Origin: an uncultured Nonlabens sp.
GTDB taxonomy: Bacteria; Bacteroidota; Bacteroidia; Flavobacteriales; Flavobacteriaceae
Assembly: GCA_947491755.1 (NCBI GenBank)
Contig: CANLKV010000004.1
Location: 185,975 to 249,974, forward strand
DNA: 64,000 nucleotides
Direction: 5' to 3'
The notes beneath the pieces are model-generated. The model was not told the DNA's origin and ran no database searches. It was given only the letters and a program-made list of their open reading frames with translations. How positions within the stretch are numbered: position 1 is the first letter of the stretch; each line of letters begins with the position of its first letter. Both the position numbers and the translations under genes were made by a program. Positions 8,479 to 17,762 of the stretch are shown in pieces.

Positions 8479-8532
8479 ATGAAACAAACAAATCAAACTT
8501 GGTGGTGGAATAGCATAGCACAACAGCCGTGA
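8479..8532 (+). CDS. trpL: tryptophan leader peptide (attenuator)
   Basis: A 17-codon frame encodes MKQTNQTWWWNSIAQQP and ends at TGA. Three consecutive Trp codons (8500-8508) are the expected sensor of charged tRNA-Trp. A terminator follows and then trpE. Possible alternative pairings are GGTGG over the Trp codons with TCGCC downstream, and CAGCC (8524-8528) with GG-CTG of the terminator's left arm (one bulge). The antiterminator is less clear than at asnB. It is not homologous to enterobacterial trpL beyond the logic. Confidence 0.88.
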   Translation: MKQTNQTWWWNSIAQQP

Positions 8533-8554
8533 AGTCGCCCCATATATATAATTT

Positions 8555-8583
8555 AAAGGTCTGCTTAACGGCAGACTTTTTTT
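8555..8583 (+). terminator. attenuator terminator in the trp leader
   Basis: 10-bp stem AAAGGTCTGC / GCAGACTTTT (one G-U) with a TTAACG loop, followed by a run of T to 8583. It lies 21 nt before trpE. Confidence 0.87.
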
Positions 8584-8604
8584 GTTTGTAGATAATTTGA
8601 ATAA

Positions 8605-10014
8605 ATGAAAACTTTTTTACCGAATACCTCACATACTATACTACTGGCAGATACTATGACGCCTGTAGGAATTTATATGAGATTACGAGATAAATACCCA
8701 GGAAGTATTCTGCTGGAGAGTAATGAGTACGGGCAACGCAGCAATAGCTACTCTTTTATTTGTTGCAATCCTGTAGCTACTTATGAAATAGATTACAGCG
8801 GTATCGTATCAAGTACTCCAGACGGTCGTAGAACACAAGAGGCTTTTTCTACTAATTACAATCTAGTGGAAGGTTTGACCCAATTTAAAAATCAATTTGC
8901 GTCTGTAGATGAAAGATTCTCCTTCCCTACTAACGGATTGTTTGGCTACTTGACTTATGATGCAGTTCAATTATTTGAGAATATTGAATTTGCCAAACAT
9001 AAAGTCATTGAAAGTGATAGCATTCCGTTAGTCTATTATCAGGTGTTCCAGAATGTGCTGGTCTTTGATCACTATCATAATCAACTATATGTATTTGATC
9101 ATATTTACAACGACAGTCCATCGCGTATGGAGGATTTAGTTAACATCATACAGCACAGGGATATTGCTAAATATGATTTTAATACGGATGGTGAAGAGGA
9201 GTCAGAGATGAATGATGATGAATTTAAAGAGCTAGTTAAAAAAGGTAAGGAGCATTGTAAGCGTGGTGATGTTTTCCAGATTGTTTTATCTAGAAAATTC
9301 TCCCAGGCTTACAAAGGCGATGATTTTAATGTGTACCGTCAACTACGAGCTATTAATCCCAGCCCTTATTTATTCTATTTTGATTATGGTAATTTCAGAA
9401 TATTCGGGAGTTCTCCAGAGGCGCAGTTACTTATACGGGATCAAAAGGCAAGCATACAACCCATCGCAGGGACATACAAACGTACAGGTAATGATGCTGC
9501 AGATCTAGAAGCTGCAAATAAATTGAAACAAGATCCTAAAGAAACAGCAGAGCATGTCATGCTTGTAGATTTAGCACGTAATGATTTGAGTCGCCATGCC
9601 AGAGCAGTAGAGGTAACTGATTATCAAAACATCCATTTCTATTCTCATGTGATACACATGGTGAGCACTGTAAGTGGTACAATTGAAGAGCAAAACCGTA
9701 TACCGCTAATAGGGGACACTTTTCCAGCTGGTACATTAAGTGGCGCACCTAAATATAGAGCCATGCAACTGATAGATCAGTATGAAAAAAGCGCGCGCCA
9801 GTTCTATGGCGGTGCGATAGGCTACCTAGGATTTGATGGAAGTTTTAACCATGCTATTATTATACGAACTATTTTATCAAGACAGAACAAGATGTATTTT
9901 AGAGCGGGAGCAGGTGTGGTTGTAGAAAGCGACCTAGAAAGTGAAAACCAAGAAGTTTTCAATAAAACAAACGCTCTAAGAAAAGCAATAGAACAAGCAA
10001 ATTTTAAATTATGA
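8605..10014 (+). CDS. trpE: anthranilate synthase component I
   Basis: 469 aa. With TrpG it converts chorismate and glutamine to anthranilate, the first step of tryptophan synthesis. The N-terminal LLES motif (36-39) is the known tryptophan-binding feedback site, which favours TrpE over PabB. The chorismate-binding domain shows QIVLSRKF, NPSPYLFYF, GSSPE, PIAGTYKRTG, HVMLVDLARND, TFPAGTLSGAPK and the C-terminal GAGVV block. It is the first structural gene behind the Trp leader, and its TGA overlaps the ATG of the lipoprotein gene by 4 bp. Confidence 0.97.
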   Translation: MKTFLPNTSHTILLADTMTPVGIYMRLRDKYPGSILLESNEYGQRSNSYSFICCNPVATYEIDYSGIVSSTPDGRRTQEAFSTNYNLVEGLTQFKNQFASVDERFSFPTNGLFGYLTYDAVQLFENIEFAKHKVIESDSIPLVYYQVFQNVLVFDHYHNQLYVFDHIYNDSPSRMEDLVNIIQHRDIAKYDFNTDGEEESEMNDDEFKELVKKGKEHCKRGDVFQIVLSRKFSQAYKGDDFNVYRQLRAINPSPYLFYFDYGNFRIFGSSPEAQLLIRDQKASIQPIAGTYKRTGNDAADLEAANKLKQDPKETAEHVMLVDLARNDLSRHARAVEVTDYQNIHFYSHVIHMVSTVSGTIEEQNRIPLIGDTFPAGTLSGAPKYRAMQLIDQYEKSARQFYGGAIGYLGFDGSFNHAIIIRTILSRQNKMYFRAGAGVVVESDLESENQEVFNKTNALRKAIEQANFKL

Positions 10015-10493
10015 CATTCAAGCACATCCCCATACTACTTATCCTAGTATTTATAACTAGTTGCACTAAGAAGCCTGAAGTATTTAGAGTTAGTGTGATT
10101 CAAGGTAAAGAGAAAAAAAAGATTCTTTACGAACCTAAAGTTTCATTTACTTCTATAACGGACAGTATTTATTATTACTACTCTGAAGATGATTATCAAA
10201 AGTTTGCCACGGATATTCTAGCCAGTCCTACGGTTTATAAGTCTGACAAGTTTATACTCAAAATAATATTGAGAACATATGGCATGGCAAACCGTTCTGA
10301 ATACGAATTCGTTTTGAGAAGCTATAGCAAGGATTTCAAAATCATTGATTCTTACAATTTAGGAGGTAATGTAGGTGAAGTTTATTGTGATGCATGGATA
10401 GATAGTCAGCTTGTTATACATACACGTTGCGATAACGGCACTACTACCGCTGCAACCATTGATGAATACGGAAATTTTATACTCAATGAATAG
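10011..10493 (+). CDS. unknown lipoprotein encoded inside the trp operon
   Basis: 160 aa. The N-terminus MTFKHIPILLILVFITSC is a lipoprotein signal with Cys18 as acylation site, so the product should be membrane anchored outside the cytoplasm. The rest is a soluble domain rich in Tyr and beta-prone segments with no family recognised. It overlaps trpE by 4 bp (ATGA) and trpG by 8 bp, so it is translationally coupled on both sides and must be co-expressed with the pathway. It has no evident role in tryptophan synthesis. The base composition is not clearly different from its neighbours. Confidence 0.85.
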   Translation: MTFKHIPILLILVFITSCTKKPEVFRVSVIQGKEKKKILYEPKVSFTSITDSIYYYYSEDDYQKFATDILASPTVYKSDKFILKIILRTYGMANRSEYEFVLRSYSKDFKIIDSYNLGGNVGEVYCDAWIDSQLVIHTRCDNGTTTAATIDEYGNFILNE

Positions 10494-11061
10494 ACCCCAT
10501 ATACTCGTTGTTGATAATTACGACAGTTTTACATATAATCTAGTGCACTACCTAGAAGATCTAGAGGTTCAAGTAGATGTATACCGTAATGATAAGATTG
10601 AACCCCAGGCCTGTTTAAAGTATGACGCTATCGTATTATCACCTGGACCAGGCATTCCCACTGAGGCCGGTAATTTGATGCAAATCATAGATGCCGCAAA
10701 AGGACAAATACCTATGCTAGGGATCTGTCTAGGACATCAGGCGATTACAGAATCCTTCGGTGGAACCATAGTCAACCTAGAAAAAGTGTATCATGGTATC
10801 GCAACCACTATGACTCACAATCAGGGCATTTTATTTAAGGATGTAGACGTAAAGTTTGAAGCAGGCAGGTATCACTCCTGGAATGCCCGCAAATCAGATT
10901 TTCCAGATACTCTAGAGATCACAGCAGTGGATGAGAATGGAGAAATAATGGCGCTTAAACATAAAGAACTTCCTATTTACGGAGTTCAATTCCATCCGGA
11001 AAGTATCATGACGCCACAGGGAAAAGTAATGCTCAAAAATTTCATAGATACTTTAAGATGA
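10486..11061 (+). CDS. trpG: anthranilate synthase component II (glutamine amidotransferase)
   Basis: 191 aa from the ATG at 10486, which gives the family's expected MNRPHILVVDNYDSFTYNL start; the open frame extends upstream to 10411 but only through the lipoprotein gene. This class I glutaminase has the nucleophile Cys81 in GICLGHQ and the His-Glu pair in FHPES. It supplies ammonia to TrpE. It overlaps trpD by 4 bp. Confidence 0.96.
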   Translation: MNRPHILVVDNYDSFTYNLVHYLEDLEVQVDVYRNDKIEPQACLKYDAIVLSPGPGIPTEAGNLMQIIDAAKGQIPMLGICLGHQAITESFGGTIVNLEKVYHGIATTMTHNQGILFKDVDVKFEAGRYHSWNARKSDFPDTLEITAVDENGEIMALKHKELPIYGVQFHPESIMTPQGKVMLKNFIDTLR

Positions 11062-12056
11062 AAGAAATATTAAACGAATTATTTGAGCATAAGACGCTTT
11101 CGCGAAAGCGTGCTCACGACATACTTACTGCAATTACGGCGGGCCAGGTGAATGAGGCACAAATCGCTGCCTTTCTTACCGTCTATGGTATGCGTAGTGT
11201 TACCGTAGATGAACTTGCTGGATTTAGAGATGCTATGCTAGAACAAGCCTTGATTGTCGACTTGGGCAAGTACAATCCTATTGATCTATGTGGTACGGGT
11301 GGGGATGGTAAAAACACATTCAACATAAGCACATTGGCTAGTTTTGTCACTGCTGGCGCAGGAGTTAAAGTTGCAAAACATGGAAACTATGGTGTAAGCA
11401 GTGTGAGCGGCTCTAGTAATGTCATGGAGCATCTAGGTTTTAAATTTACCAATGATTTTCAAACCTTAGAGAAACAAATTGAACAGGCCCATATTTGTTT
11501 TCTACACGCTCCATTATTTCATCCTGCCATGAAAGCAGTTGCGCCCATAAGAAAAGCTTTAGGTGTCAAAACATTTTTTAATATGTTAGGGCCTCTAGTC
11601 AACCCAGCTCGTCCTAAATTACAGAGCGTAGGAGTATTTAACCTACAGCTGGCGCGCAATTATGAATACCTCTTTCAACAAGAAGATGGTAAAAAATATG
11701 CCATTATTCATGCCCATGATGGCTATGATGAGATAAGCCTGACGGGAAAAACTAGAATTGCCTTTAACAATGGCGTATCAGATGTGTCACCAGGTCATTT
11801 TGATTTAACCGCCCTTCATGCGGCTAGTATTGCTGGTGGCACAACGGTAGAACAAGCAGCGTTGATATTTGAGAATGTCCTGAACGATAAAGCTACTCAA
11901 GAGCAAAAAAATGTAGTCATAGCAAATGCAGCAACGGCTATTGCAATAGCAAAGGACCTAAGTTTAACAGACAGTGTAAAAGAAGCGCAATTATCACTAG
12001 AGTCAGGTGCTGCACGACAATGCTTTGACACGCTTTTAAAATTGAGCGCTAAATAA
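11058..12056 (+). CDS. trpD: anthranilate phosphoribosyltransferase
   Basis: 332 aa. It joins anthranilate to PRPP to give phosphoribosyl-anthranilate. The glycine-rich CGTGGDGKNTFNIST loop binds PRPP, and KHGNYGVSSVSGSSNVMEHLG plus FFNMLGPLVNP are family signatures. The palindrome at 11095 encodes LSRKR near the N-terminus in a variable helical segment. Confidence 0.97.
   Translation: MKEILNELFEHKTLSRKRAHDILTAITAGQVNEAQIAAFLTVYGMRSVTVDELAGFRDAMLEQALIVDLGKYNPIDLCGTGGDGKNTFNISTLASFVTAGAGVKVAKHGNYGVSSVSGSSNVMEHLGFKFTNDFQTLEKQIEQAHICFLHAPLFHPAMKAVAPIRKALGVKTFFNMLGPLVNPARPKLQSVGVFNLQLARNYEYLFQQEDGKKYAIIHAHDGYDEISLTGKTRIAFNNGVSDVSPGHFDLTALHAASIAGGTTVEQAALIFENVLNDKATQEQKNVVIANAATAIAIAKDLSLTDSVKEAQLSLESGAARQCFDTLLKLSAK
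11095..11110. repeat. palindromic repeat copy 3 (perfect) in trpD
   Basis: CGCTTTCGCGAAAGCG in the Leu-Ser-Arg-Lys frame; the flanking A/T pair extends the palindrome to 18 bp. Confidence 0.95.
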
Positions 12057-12106
12057 TTTAAACAGCGCATTTGTACCATCACAACACTCACCTAGAATTC
12101 ATAATA

Positions 12107-12913
12107 GTGGACGATATCTTAAAGAAAATAACCCAGCAAACCTCTCGAGATGTACAACGGCGCATGGAGCAAGTATCCATGGATATGCTACAAAAGATGC
12201 CATGGTATGAAAGAACTGTCATCTCCCTTTATCAATCCATTAAAAATGGTAGCGGAATCATTGCAGAACATAAGCGGCAAAGCCCTTCCAAAGGTTCTTT
12301 TAACTGTCCAGCAAGTTTAAAACAAGTAGTTACCGGTTATGAAAATGCAGGGGCAAGCGCGTTGAGTTGTCTTACAGACCAGCCCTTTTTTGGTGGTACT
12401 TTAAGCGACTTGCAAGAAGCACGTCAACTGGTAAACATCCCTATTTTACGCAAAGACTTTATGATTTCTTCTTATCAAATTCATGAAGCCAAAGCCTATG
12501 GTGCAGATGCCATATTATTAATAGCGGCCTGTTTAAGGACTGACGAATTGGGCCAAATGGGCATGGAAGCTATCAACCTAGGCATGGAAGTTCTTTATGA
12601 AGTACACGATAGGGAAGAGTTGGATCGTGTCAAACAAGCCACGGCATCCTTTGACACAAAAACATTTATAATAGGCGTCAACAATCGAGATTTAAAGCGC
12701 TTTAAAACAAACGTAGCAAATAGTAAAGAGCTTCTACCCCATTTCCCAGCGGGAGTTCTAGCCATTTCAGAAAGTGGTATCTCTGATCCTGATGTGGTAG
12801 TTGACTTGCAAAAAATAGGCTTCGACGGATTTTTGATTGGTGAAAATTTTATGAAAACTACCAGTCCAGGCGATAGTTGTGCTTCATTTATTAGACAAAT
12901 ACAACAATCATGA
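12107..12913 (+). CDS. trpC: indole-3-glycerol phosphate synthase
   Basis: 268 aa if started at GTG 12107, which places the initiator directly before DDILKKI as in other TrpC proteins. A TTG 36 bp upstream is in frame but adds an unlike extension. The TIM-barrel shows IIAEHKRQSPSKG, LSCLTD, PILRKDFMI, ADAILLIAA, VLYEVHD, IGVNNRDL and ISESGI with the catalytic Lys/Glu residues. It cyclises CdRP to indole-3-glycerol phosphate. It is followed by trpF with a 4-bp overlap. Confidence 0.93.
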   Translation: MDDILKKITQQTSRDVQRRMEQVSMDMLQKMPWYERTVISLYQSIKNGSGIIAEHKRQSPSKGSFNCPASLKQVVTGYENAGASALSCLTDQPFFGGTLSDLQEARQLVNIPILRKDFMISSYQIHEAKAYGADAILLIAACLRTDELGQMGMEAINLGMEVLYEVHDREELDRVKQATASFDTKTFIIGVNNRDLKRFKTNVANSKELLPHFPAGVLAISESGISDPDVVVDLQKIGFDGFLIGENFMKTTSPGDSCASFIRQIQQS

Positions 12914-13548
12914 TTATAAAAGTTTGTGGCATGCGTGATGTTGATAATATCAACCTTCTTCAGGAGTTAGATATCGATTTTATGGGACTCATTAAGTACC
13001 CTAAAAGCAAACGCTACGTAAATAATGAGCAATCGCAACGAATTGAGAAACTTACGATGAATAAAGGCACGGTAGGGGTTTACGTTAATGCGAGCCTACA
13101 GGAAATATTACGAGATGTCATTCCCTTGCAGCTGGATGCCGTGCAGTTACATGGTGATGAAGATATCGCTTTCGCGAAAGCGTTACTAGAATTAGACCTC
13201 AAAGTATTTAAAGCCATTCAAATCACACCTAACTTTAATTTTAAGAATTTAAAGGCCTGGGAAGATCTGGCTAAACAGTACTTAGGGAACTTCTTTTTTC
13301 TCTTTGATACGGCTACAAAAAATTATGGTGGATCTGGTAAACAATTTGACTGGGCGTTATTGAACTCTTATGAGGGTGAAGTACCGTTTTTATTAAGTGG
13401 CGGTATAGGTCTGCAAGATGCAGAAACAGTAAAAGAATTAAAGCATAACATGCTGCTAGGTGTGGACCTCAATTCAAGGTTTGAAACTGAACCAGCTGTA
13501 AAGAATATTGAAGATATCAAGCAATTCATTAAAAAAATAAGAGCATGA
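12910..13548 (+). CDS. trpF: phosphoribosylanthranilate isomerase
   Basis: 212 aa TIM-barrel with the N-terminal catalytic Cys6 in [22 protein letters not shown] (catalytic Asp), GGSGKQFDW and LSGGIG. It isomerises PRA to CdRP between TrpD and TrpC. The copy of the palindrome at 13167 encodes AFAKA directly after the LHGDED turn, on an exposed helix. Confidence 0.95.
   Translation: MIIKVCGMRDVDNINLLQELDIDFMGLIKYPKSKRYVNNEQSQRIEKLTMNKGTVGVYVNASLQEILRDVIPLQLDAVQLHGDEDIAFAKALLELDLKVFKAIQITPNFNFKNLKAWEDLAKQYLGNFFFLFDTATKNYGGSGKQFDWALLNSYEGEVPFLLSGGIGLQDAETVKELKHNMLLGVDLNSRFETEPAVKNIEDIKQFIKKIRA
13167..13182. repeat. palindromic repeat copy 4 (perfect) in trpF
   Basis: CGCTTTCGCGAAAGCG in the Ala-Phe-Ala-Lys-Ala frame; flanks do not extend the palindrome. 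Confidence 0.95.
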
Positions 13549-14720
13549 ACTATCACGTAGACGAGAAAGGGTTTTATGGAGAATTTGGCGGTGCATTCAT
13601 ACCAGAATTGCTTTACCCCAATATAGAAGAACTACAAGAAAATTATCTAGAAATAGAGAAAAGTGAGGAGTTCCAAAAGGAGTTTCACCAGCTACTTAAA
13701 GATTATGTAGGTCGCCCTACGCCCTTATTTTTAGCAAAGCGATTATCAGCAAAATATGGTGCAGAGATCTGGTTGAAACGGGAAGATTTATGCCACACTG
13801 GTGCTCACAAAGTAAATAATACAATAGGACAGATACTGCTTGCAGAAAAACTAGGTAAAAAACGAATAATTGCAGAAACTGGTGCTGGACAACATGGCGT
13901 TGCCACCGCAACCGTTTGTGCTCTTAAAGGCCTGCAGTGTATAGTTTATATGGGCGAGAAAGACATCGAGCGTCAAGCGCCTAATGTAGCTCGCATGAAG
14001 ATGCTAGGCGCAGAAGTTAGGCCAGCGACCAGTGGTTCAAAAACATTGAAAGACGCAACAAATGAGGCTATGAGAGACTGGATTAATAATCCAGAAGACA
14101 CTCATTATATCATAGGCTCTGTGGTAGGACCTCATCCCTATCCTGACATGGTCGCGCGTTATCAATCCATCATCTCCAAAGAAATTAAAGAGCAAATGCA
14201 AGGCCTACCAGATTATGTAATTGCCTGTGTAGGTGGTGGTTCTAATGCTATGGGAGCATTCTACCACTTTCTAGACGATCCTAGCGTTCAATTAATAGGT
14301 GTGGAAGCAGCTGGTATGGGAATTGACACAGATAAGACTGCAGCAACTTTATCATTAGGGACTCCAGGTGTGTTGCATGCCAGTAGGTCAATCATGATGC
14401 AAGACAAGGACGGTCAGGTCGTGGAACCACATAGCATATCTGCTGGATTGGATTATCCTGGTATAGGTCCTGCGCATGCCTGGTTAAAAGTTTCAGATCG
14501 TGCACGATATATGGCTGTAACAGATGCAGATGCACTCACTGCGGCGGTAGAGTGCAGCCGCATGGAAGGTATCATTCCAGCATTAGAGACGGCTCACGCA
14601 TTTTCTGTACTCAAGGATCTAGATTTAAAACCCACTGATAGAGTAGTAATTAATTTATCAGGGCGTGGGGATAAAGACATGGACACTTACATGAAAGAAC
14701 TTAATCTTACAGAATTGTAA
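13545..14720 (+). CDS. trpB: tryptophan synthase beta chain
   Basis: 391 aa. PLP enzyme condensing indole and serine. The PLP lysine is Lys89 in [35 protein letters not shown] and NLSGRGDKD are complete family signatures. It overlaps trpF by 4 bp and is followed 31 bp later by trpA. Confidence 0.97.
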   Translation: MNYHVDEKGFYGEFGGAFIPELLYPNIEELQENYLEIEKSEEFQKEFHQLLKDYVGRPTPLFLAKRLSAKYGAEIWLKREDLCHTGAHKVNNTIGQILLAEKLGKKRIIAETGAGQHGVATATVCALKGLQCIVYMGEKDIERQAPNVARMKMLGAEVRPATSGSKTLKDATNEAMRDWINNPEDTHYIIGSVVGPHPYPDMVARYQSIISKEIKEQMQGLPDYVIACVGGGSNAMGAFYHFLDDPSVQLIGVEAAGMGIDTDKTAATLSLGTPGVLHASRSIMMQDKDGQVVEPHSISAGLDYPGIGPAHAWLKVSDRARYMAVTDADALTAAVECSRMEGIIPALETAHAFSVLKDLDLKPTDRVVINLSGRGDKDMDTYMKELNLTEL

Positions 14721-14751
14721 TAACCGTAGTACCAGGAATAGATAATTATTT

Positions 14752-15537
14752 ATGAAAAATAAACTTACCCAGCTATTTGATGGCGCCCATAAAGATTTAC
14801 TCAATATTTTTTTTACGGCGGGATATCCGCAGTTAGAAAGTACTACCACTATTTTATTTGCTTTAGAAAATGCAGGAGTAGATCTCATTGAAATAGGGAT
14901 TCCCTTCAGCGATCCACTAGCAGATGGACCTACCATTCAAGAAAGTAGTAAAATCGCACTAGAAAATGGGATGAGTATTGAACGCCTGTTTACTCAATTA
15001 GAAGAGTATCGCGAGCAACAACCGCAGGCAAGCACCCCTATTCTATTAATGGGATACCTTAATCCTGTAATGCAATATGGTATCGAAAGTTTCTGCCAGC
15101 GTTGTTCTCAAGTAGGAGTTGACGGTTTGATAATTCCTGATTTACCCATGTTAATTTATCAGTCTGAGTTTAAAGAGATCTTTGAAAAAAATCACATTTC
15201 AAACGTGTTTCTGGTAACACCACAAACCTCAGAAAAACGCATTCACGAGATTGATACAAACTCGACAGGATTTATTTATGCGGTGAGTAGTGCAAGTACA
15301 ACTGGATCAAAAGCTGACTTCTCTGCCGCTGGTGACTATCTAGGTAGATTAAGAGATATGAATCTCAAAACCCCTATTCTTACCGGATTCAATATCAAAA
15401 ACCGAAGTAATTTTAAGGATGCTTGTAACTATGTCGATGGTGCAATTATAGGCAGTGCATTTATTAACATGCTCGAGAAATCTCAAGACCTTACTAATGA
15501 TATTGATCATTTCGTAAAAGACATCAAATCATCCTAA
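14752..15537 (+). CDS. trpA: tryptophan synthase alpha chain
   Basis: 261 aa. It cleaves indole-3-glycerol phosphate and channels indole to TrpB. Catalytic Glu47 (DLIEIGIPFSDP) and Asp58 (ADGP) are present, as are LIIPDLP and the phosphate-binding GFNIK and GSAF loops. It is the last enzyme gene of the operon. Confidence 0.96.
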   Translation: MKNKLTQLFDGAHKDLLNIFFTAGYPQLESTTTILFALENAGVDLIEIGIPFSDPLADGPTIQESSKIALENGMSIERLFTQLEEYREQQPQASTPILLMGYLNPVMQYGIESFCQRCSQVGVDGLIIPDLPMLIYQSEFKEIFEKNHISNVFLVTPQTSEKRIHEIDTNSTGFIYAVSSASTTGSKADFSAAGDYLGRLRDMNLKTPILTGFNIKNRSNFKDACNYVDGAIIGSAFINMLEKSQDLTNDIDHFVKDIKSS

Positions 15538-15546
15538 CTAATAAAC

Positions 15547-15813
15547 ATGGCAAAATCAGACAATCTCTATTCTGATGACAATCCAGAAACTACCATCGAA
15601 GGCTTAGGCTTTGCAGATCGAGAAAAAGCGCAAGAGAGCATTAAAAAAATCAAATCTTTACTAGAAAAAGGAGACATAGACACCGCTCATGCAAAACAGA
15701 TTTGTGTCACTATGGAACAACGTTCCAAGCACCACCCACATCGTAACGAAGACATGAAAGAGGCAGAAAAGATATGGAGAGATTATCTGGAAGAATTGAA
15801 AAATAAGGATTAA
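15547..15813 (+). CDS. small conserved-looking protein after trpA, unknown function
   Basis: 88 aa, highly charged and predicted all-helical (GFADREKAQESIKKIKSLL ... EAEKIWRDYLEEL), with a His-rich turn SKHHPHRNED. It has no signal peptide or membrane helix. It starts 9 bp after trpA, so it is probably transcribed with the operon. I do not recognise a named family. Confidence 0.75.
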   Translation: MAKSDNLYSDDNPETTIEGLGFADREKAQESIKKIKSLLEKGDIDTAHAKQICVTMEQRSKHHPHRNEDMKEAEKIWRDYLEELKNKD

Positions 15814-15885
15814 AGCAACCTACCGCATCTATTATCTAACTCCACTGCTGCCATTCATTTGAGTTTCCAATAATTCTCGTTATTT

Positions 15886-15957
15886 GCTAGCATTCAGTAA
15901 GCTAATTAAATAGCTAAAAATTTTATTTTATTGCTAAATTGCTATATTTATGCTAAA
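15886..15957. promoter_or_regulatory. cluster of GCTA(A) direct repeats upstream of the zinc-ribbon HTH gene
   Basis: GCTA occurs at 15886, 15901, 15913, 15933, 15941 and 15952 within an AT-rich leader ending at the ATG at 15970. Several copies extend to GCTAAA(T). The cluster could be a binding array for the adjacent HTH protein or simple low-complexity drift. Confidence 0.35.
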
Positions 15958-15969
15958 TAAGTATAGCTT

Positions 15970-16383
15970 ATGAAAATTTGTCCCAGTTGCTCGTCTGAAA
16001 ATCAAATAAAAAGCGGTGTCATCAATGGGAGGCAACGTTACAAATGTAAAGATTGTAATTATTACTTTACAGTTAACAAAATAGGCAAAAAGATTGATGA
16101 TTACTACGTTAGTAAAGCCCTCCAACTATATCTAGAAGGCCTAACATATCGCGAAATTGAGCGAATATTAGGGATCTCCCATGTAAGCATCATGAATTGG
16201 GTAAAAAAATACAACATCAAACGCCCTAGCAAAGCAAACTACCACCCTACTTATAAAATTTTGAGCCCAACAGAATTAGGTCAGTACTTCTCAAATAGTC
16301 ATAATATTAAGGGAGCGGGTGTTGTCGTTACAGAGCTGGGCGACAAGTTTATGATAATACAATGGGAGCGATTTAGAGAATAA
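15970..16383 (+). CDS. IS1/InsA-like zinc-ribbon and helix-turn-helix DNA-binding protein
   Basis: 137 aa. The N-terminal ribbon uses Cys4, Cys7, Cys26 and Cys29 (CPSC ... CKDC). A helix-turn-helix follows (residues ~50-82, LYLEGLTYREIERILGIS), as in the InsA part of IS1-type transposases. No DDE catalytic domain, terminal inverted repeat or target duplication surrounds it, and the C-terminal ~55 residues are a separate small domain. It is therefore more likely a domesticated regulator than a mobile element. It lies directly upstream of the porin/acetate genes, whose two-component regulator lacks a DNA-binding domain. Confidence 0.75.
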   Translation: MKICPSCSSENQIKSGVINGRQRYKCKDCNYYFTVNKIGKKIDDYYVSKALQLYLEGLTYREIERILGISHVSIMNWVKKYNIKRPSKANYHPTYKILSPTELGQYFSNSHNIKGAGVVVTELGDKFMIIQWERFRE

Positions 16384-16410
16384 CTATATTGTTTAACAAA
16401 TAACTATATT
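16381..16410. promoter_or_regulatory. paired direct repeats between HTH gene and porin, candidate operator
   Basis: TAACTATATT occurs at 16381-16390 and 16401-16410, exactly 20 bp apart (about two helical turns), with a GTTTAAC palindrome between them. A further inverted repeat ATGCTT / AAGCAT lies at 16450-16475, just before the porin start. Confidence 0.45.
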
Positions 16411-16499
16411 AAATTTTCATTAACATAAGTTTTTGTTGAGGTTAGCAGTATGCTTAAACGATTTAATACAAGCATGTTACTAATTACAATAACAAACTT

Positions 16500-17744
16500 A
16501 TGAGAGCAGTAAGTCTAGCTTTAATTCTAGTATCCTTTCTCTTTTCATGTACCGTGAGCGCTCAAGGCGCAACAGAGTATACTGGCGGTATGAAGGTCAA
16601 ACTCAATGAGGATGGGTCAAAATATTTTAGAATTATTTCATGGGCGCAATTTTGGGCGCAGTATAACGATGATGATACATTCAACTCTTTCGGTAATGAG
16701 GAAAGTGATCTTGATTTTTCCATACGCAGAGCAAGAGTTTTAATGTATGCACAGCTCAGCAAAAAATTCTTGATACTCACACATTTTGGATTGAACAGCC
16801 AGAACGCACTTAACCTTGATCCAGTGGGTAAGAGCGATAGCTCTCAACTGTTTTTTCATGACGTATGGGGTGAGTGGTCTATCAGCAGTGATCACGCAGC
16901 TGGTGGTGGGTTGCACTACTGGAACGGTATATCCCGACTCAATAATCAGAGTACTTTAAACATGCTCACTCTGGACAATAACAGACAAAGTTGGGCTACT
17001 ATAGGCTTGAGCGACCAGTTTGCCAGACACATGGGAATTTATCTTAAAGGTAAATTTAACCGGTTGCAATATCGAGTTTCTATCAATGAGGCGTTAAATA
17101 ATAGTCTAGACGTCAACGGAATCCCAGGGATTGATAATGCTACATACAACGGCCGTAACATTTTGGGAAGCAAGGCGGCAGGAAAAAATTATGCTGGTTA
17201 TTTTGATTTTCAGTTCCTGGATCAGGAAAGCAATTTTTTACCTTACAAAGTCGGTTCTTATCTGGGCGGTAAAAGAGTCTTCAATATAGGTGCTGGATTT
17301 TTTCACCATCCTAACGGTAGTGTTGTCTTAGATAATAATGGCTCATTTAAGGGAGAGGACGTTACCATATTTGCAGTAGATGCATTTTATGACGCTCCAT
17401 TAGGTAAAAATGGTGGTGCTCTAACCGCTTATGCTACTTATCAAAATAATGACTACGGGAATAACTTTACCTTAGGGCAGACGTACGAGACCGGATCCAT
17501 GCTATATAGTCACTTGGGGTATTTAATCCCAGGACAGAAAGAACATCTTAAATTTCAGCCCTATGTCTCTATATCATCGCGCACTATTCAAGCCTTAGAT
17601 GATAATGCAACACGCTATGGTGTAGGTAGTAATTTATACTTGAGCGGTCATCACTCAAAACTTACTCTGGAGTATTCAAACACGAGATATGCAAATCTCG
17701 ATGCAGTGCATACTGTTACACTACAAGCAATGATATATCTATAA
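16500..17744 (+). CDS. outer-membrane porin of the acetate-uptake locus
   Basis: 414 aa. A signal peptide (ending near VSAQG) is followed by alternating amphipathic strands throughout, ending in the aromatic/hydrophobic strand VTLQAMIYL typical of outer-membrane barrels. It resembles the phosphate/anion-selective porin group. The neighbouring symporter and acs suggest a role in letting short carboxylates across the outer membrane (inference). It is 18 bp before the DUF4212 gene. Confidence 0.8.
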   Translation: MRAVSLALILVSFLFSCTVSAQGATEYTGGMKVKLNEDGSKYFRIISWAQFWAQYNDDDTFNSFGNEESDLDFSIRRARVLMYAQLSKKFLILTHFGLNSQNALNLDPVGKSDSSQLFFHDVWGEWSISSDHAAGGGLHYWNGISRLNNQSTLNMLTLDNNRQSWATIGLSDQFARHMGIYLKGKFNRLQYRVSINEALNNSLDVNGIPGIDNATYNGRNILGSKAAGKNYAGYFDFQFLDQESNFLPYKVGSYLGGKRVFNIGAGFFHHPNGSVVLDNNGSFKGEDVTIFAVDAFYDAPLGKNGGALTAYATYQNNDYGNNFTLGQTYETGSMLYSHLGYLIPGQKEHLKFQPYVSISSRTIQALDDNATRYGVGSNLYLSGHHSKLTLEYSNTRYANLDAVHTVTLQAMIYL

Positions 17745-17762
17745 ACCATAAATAAACGATCC

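Noticed and set aside
15970..16383. Insertion sequence (IS1 type)
   Set aside because: Only the InsA-like zinc-ribbon/HTH part is present; no catalytic frame, terminal inverted repeats or target duplication were found.
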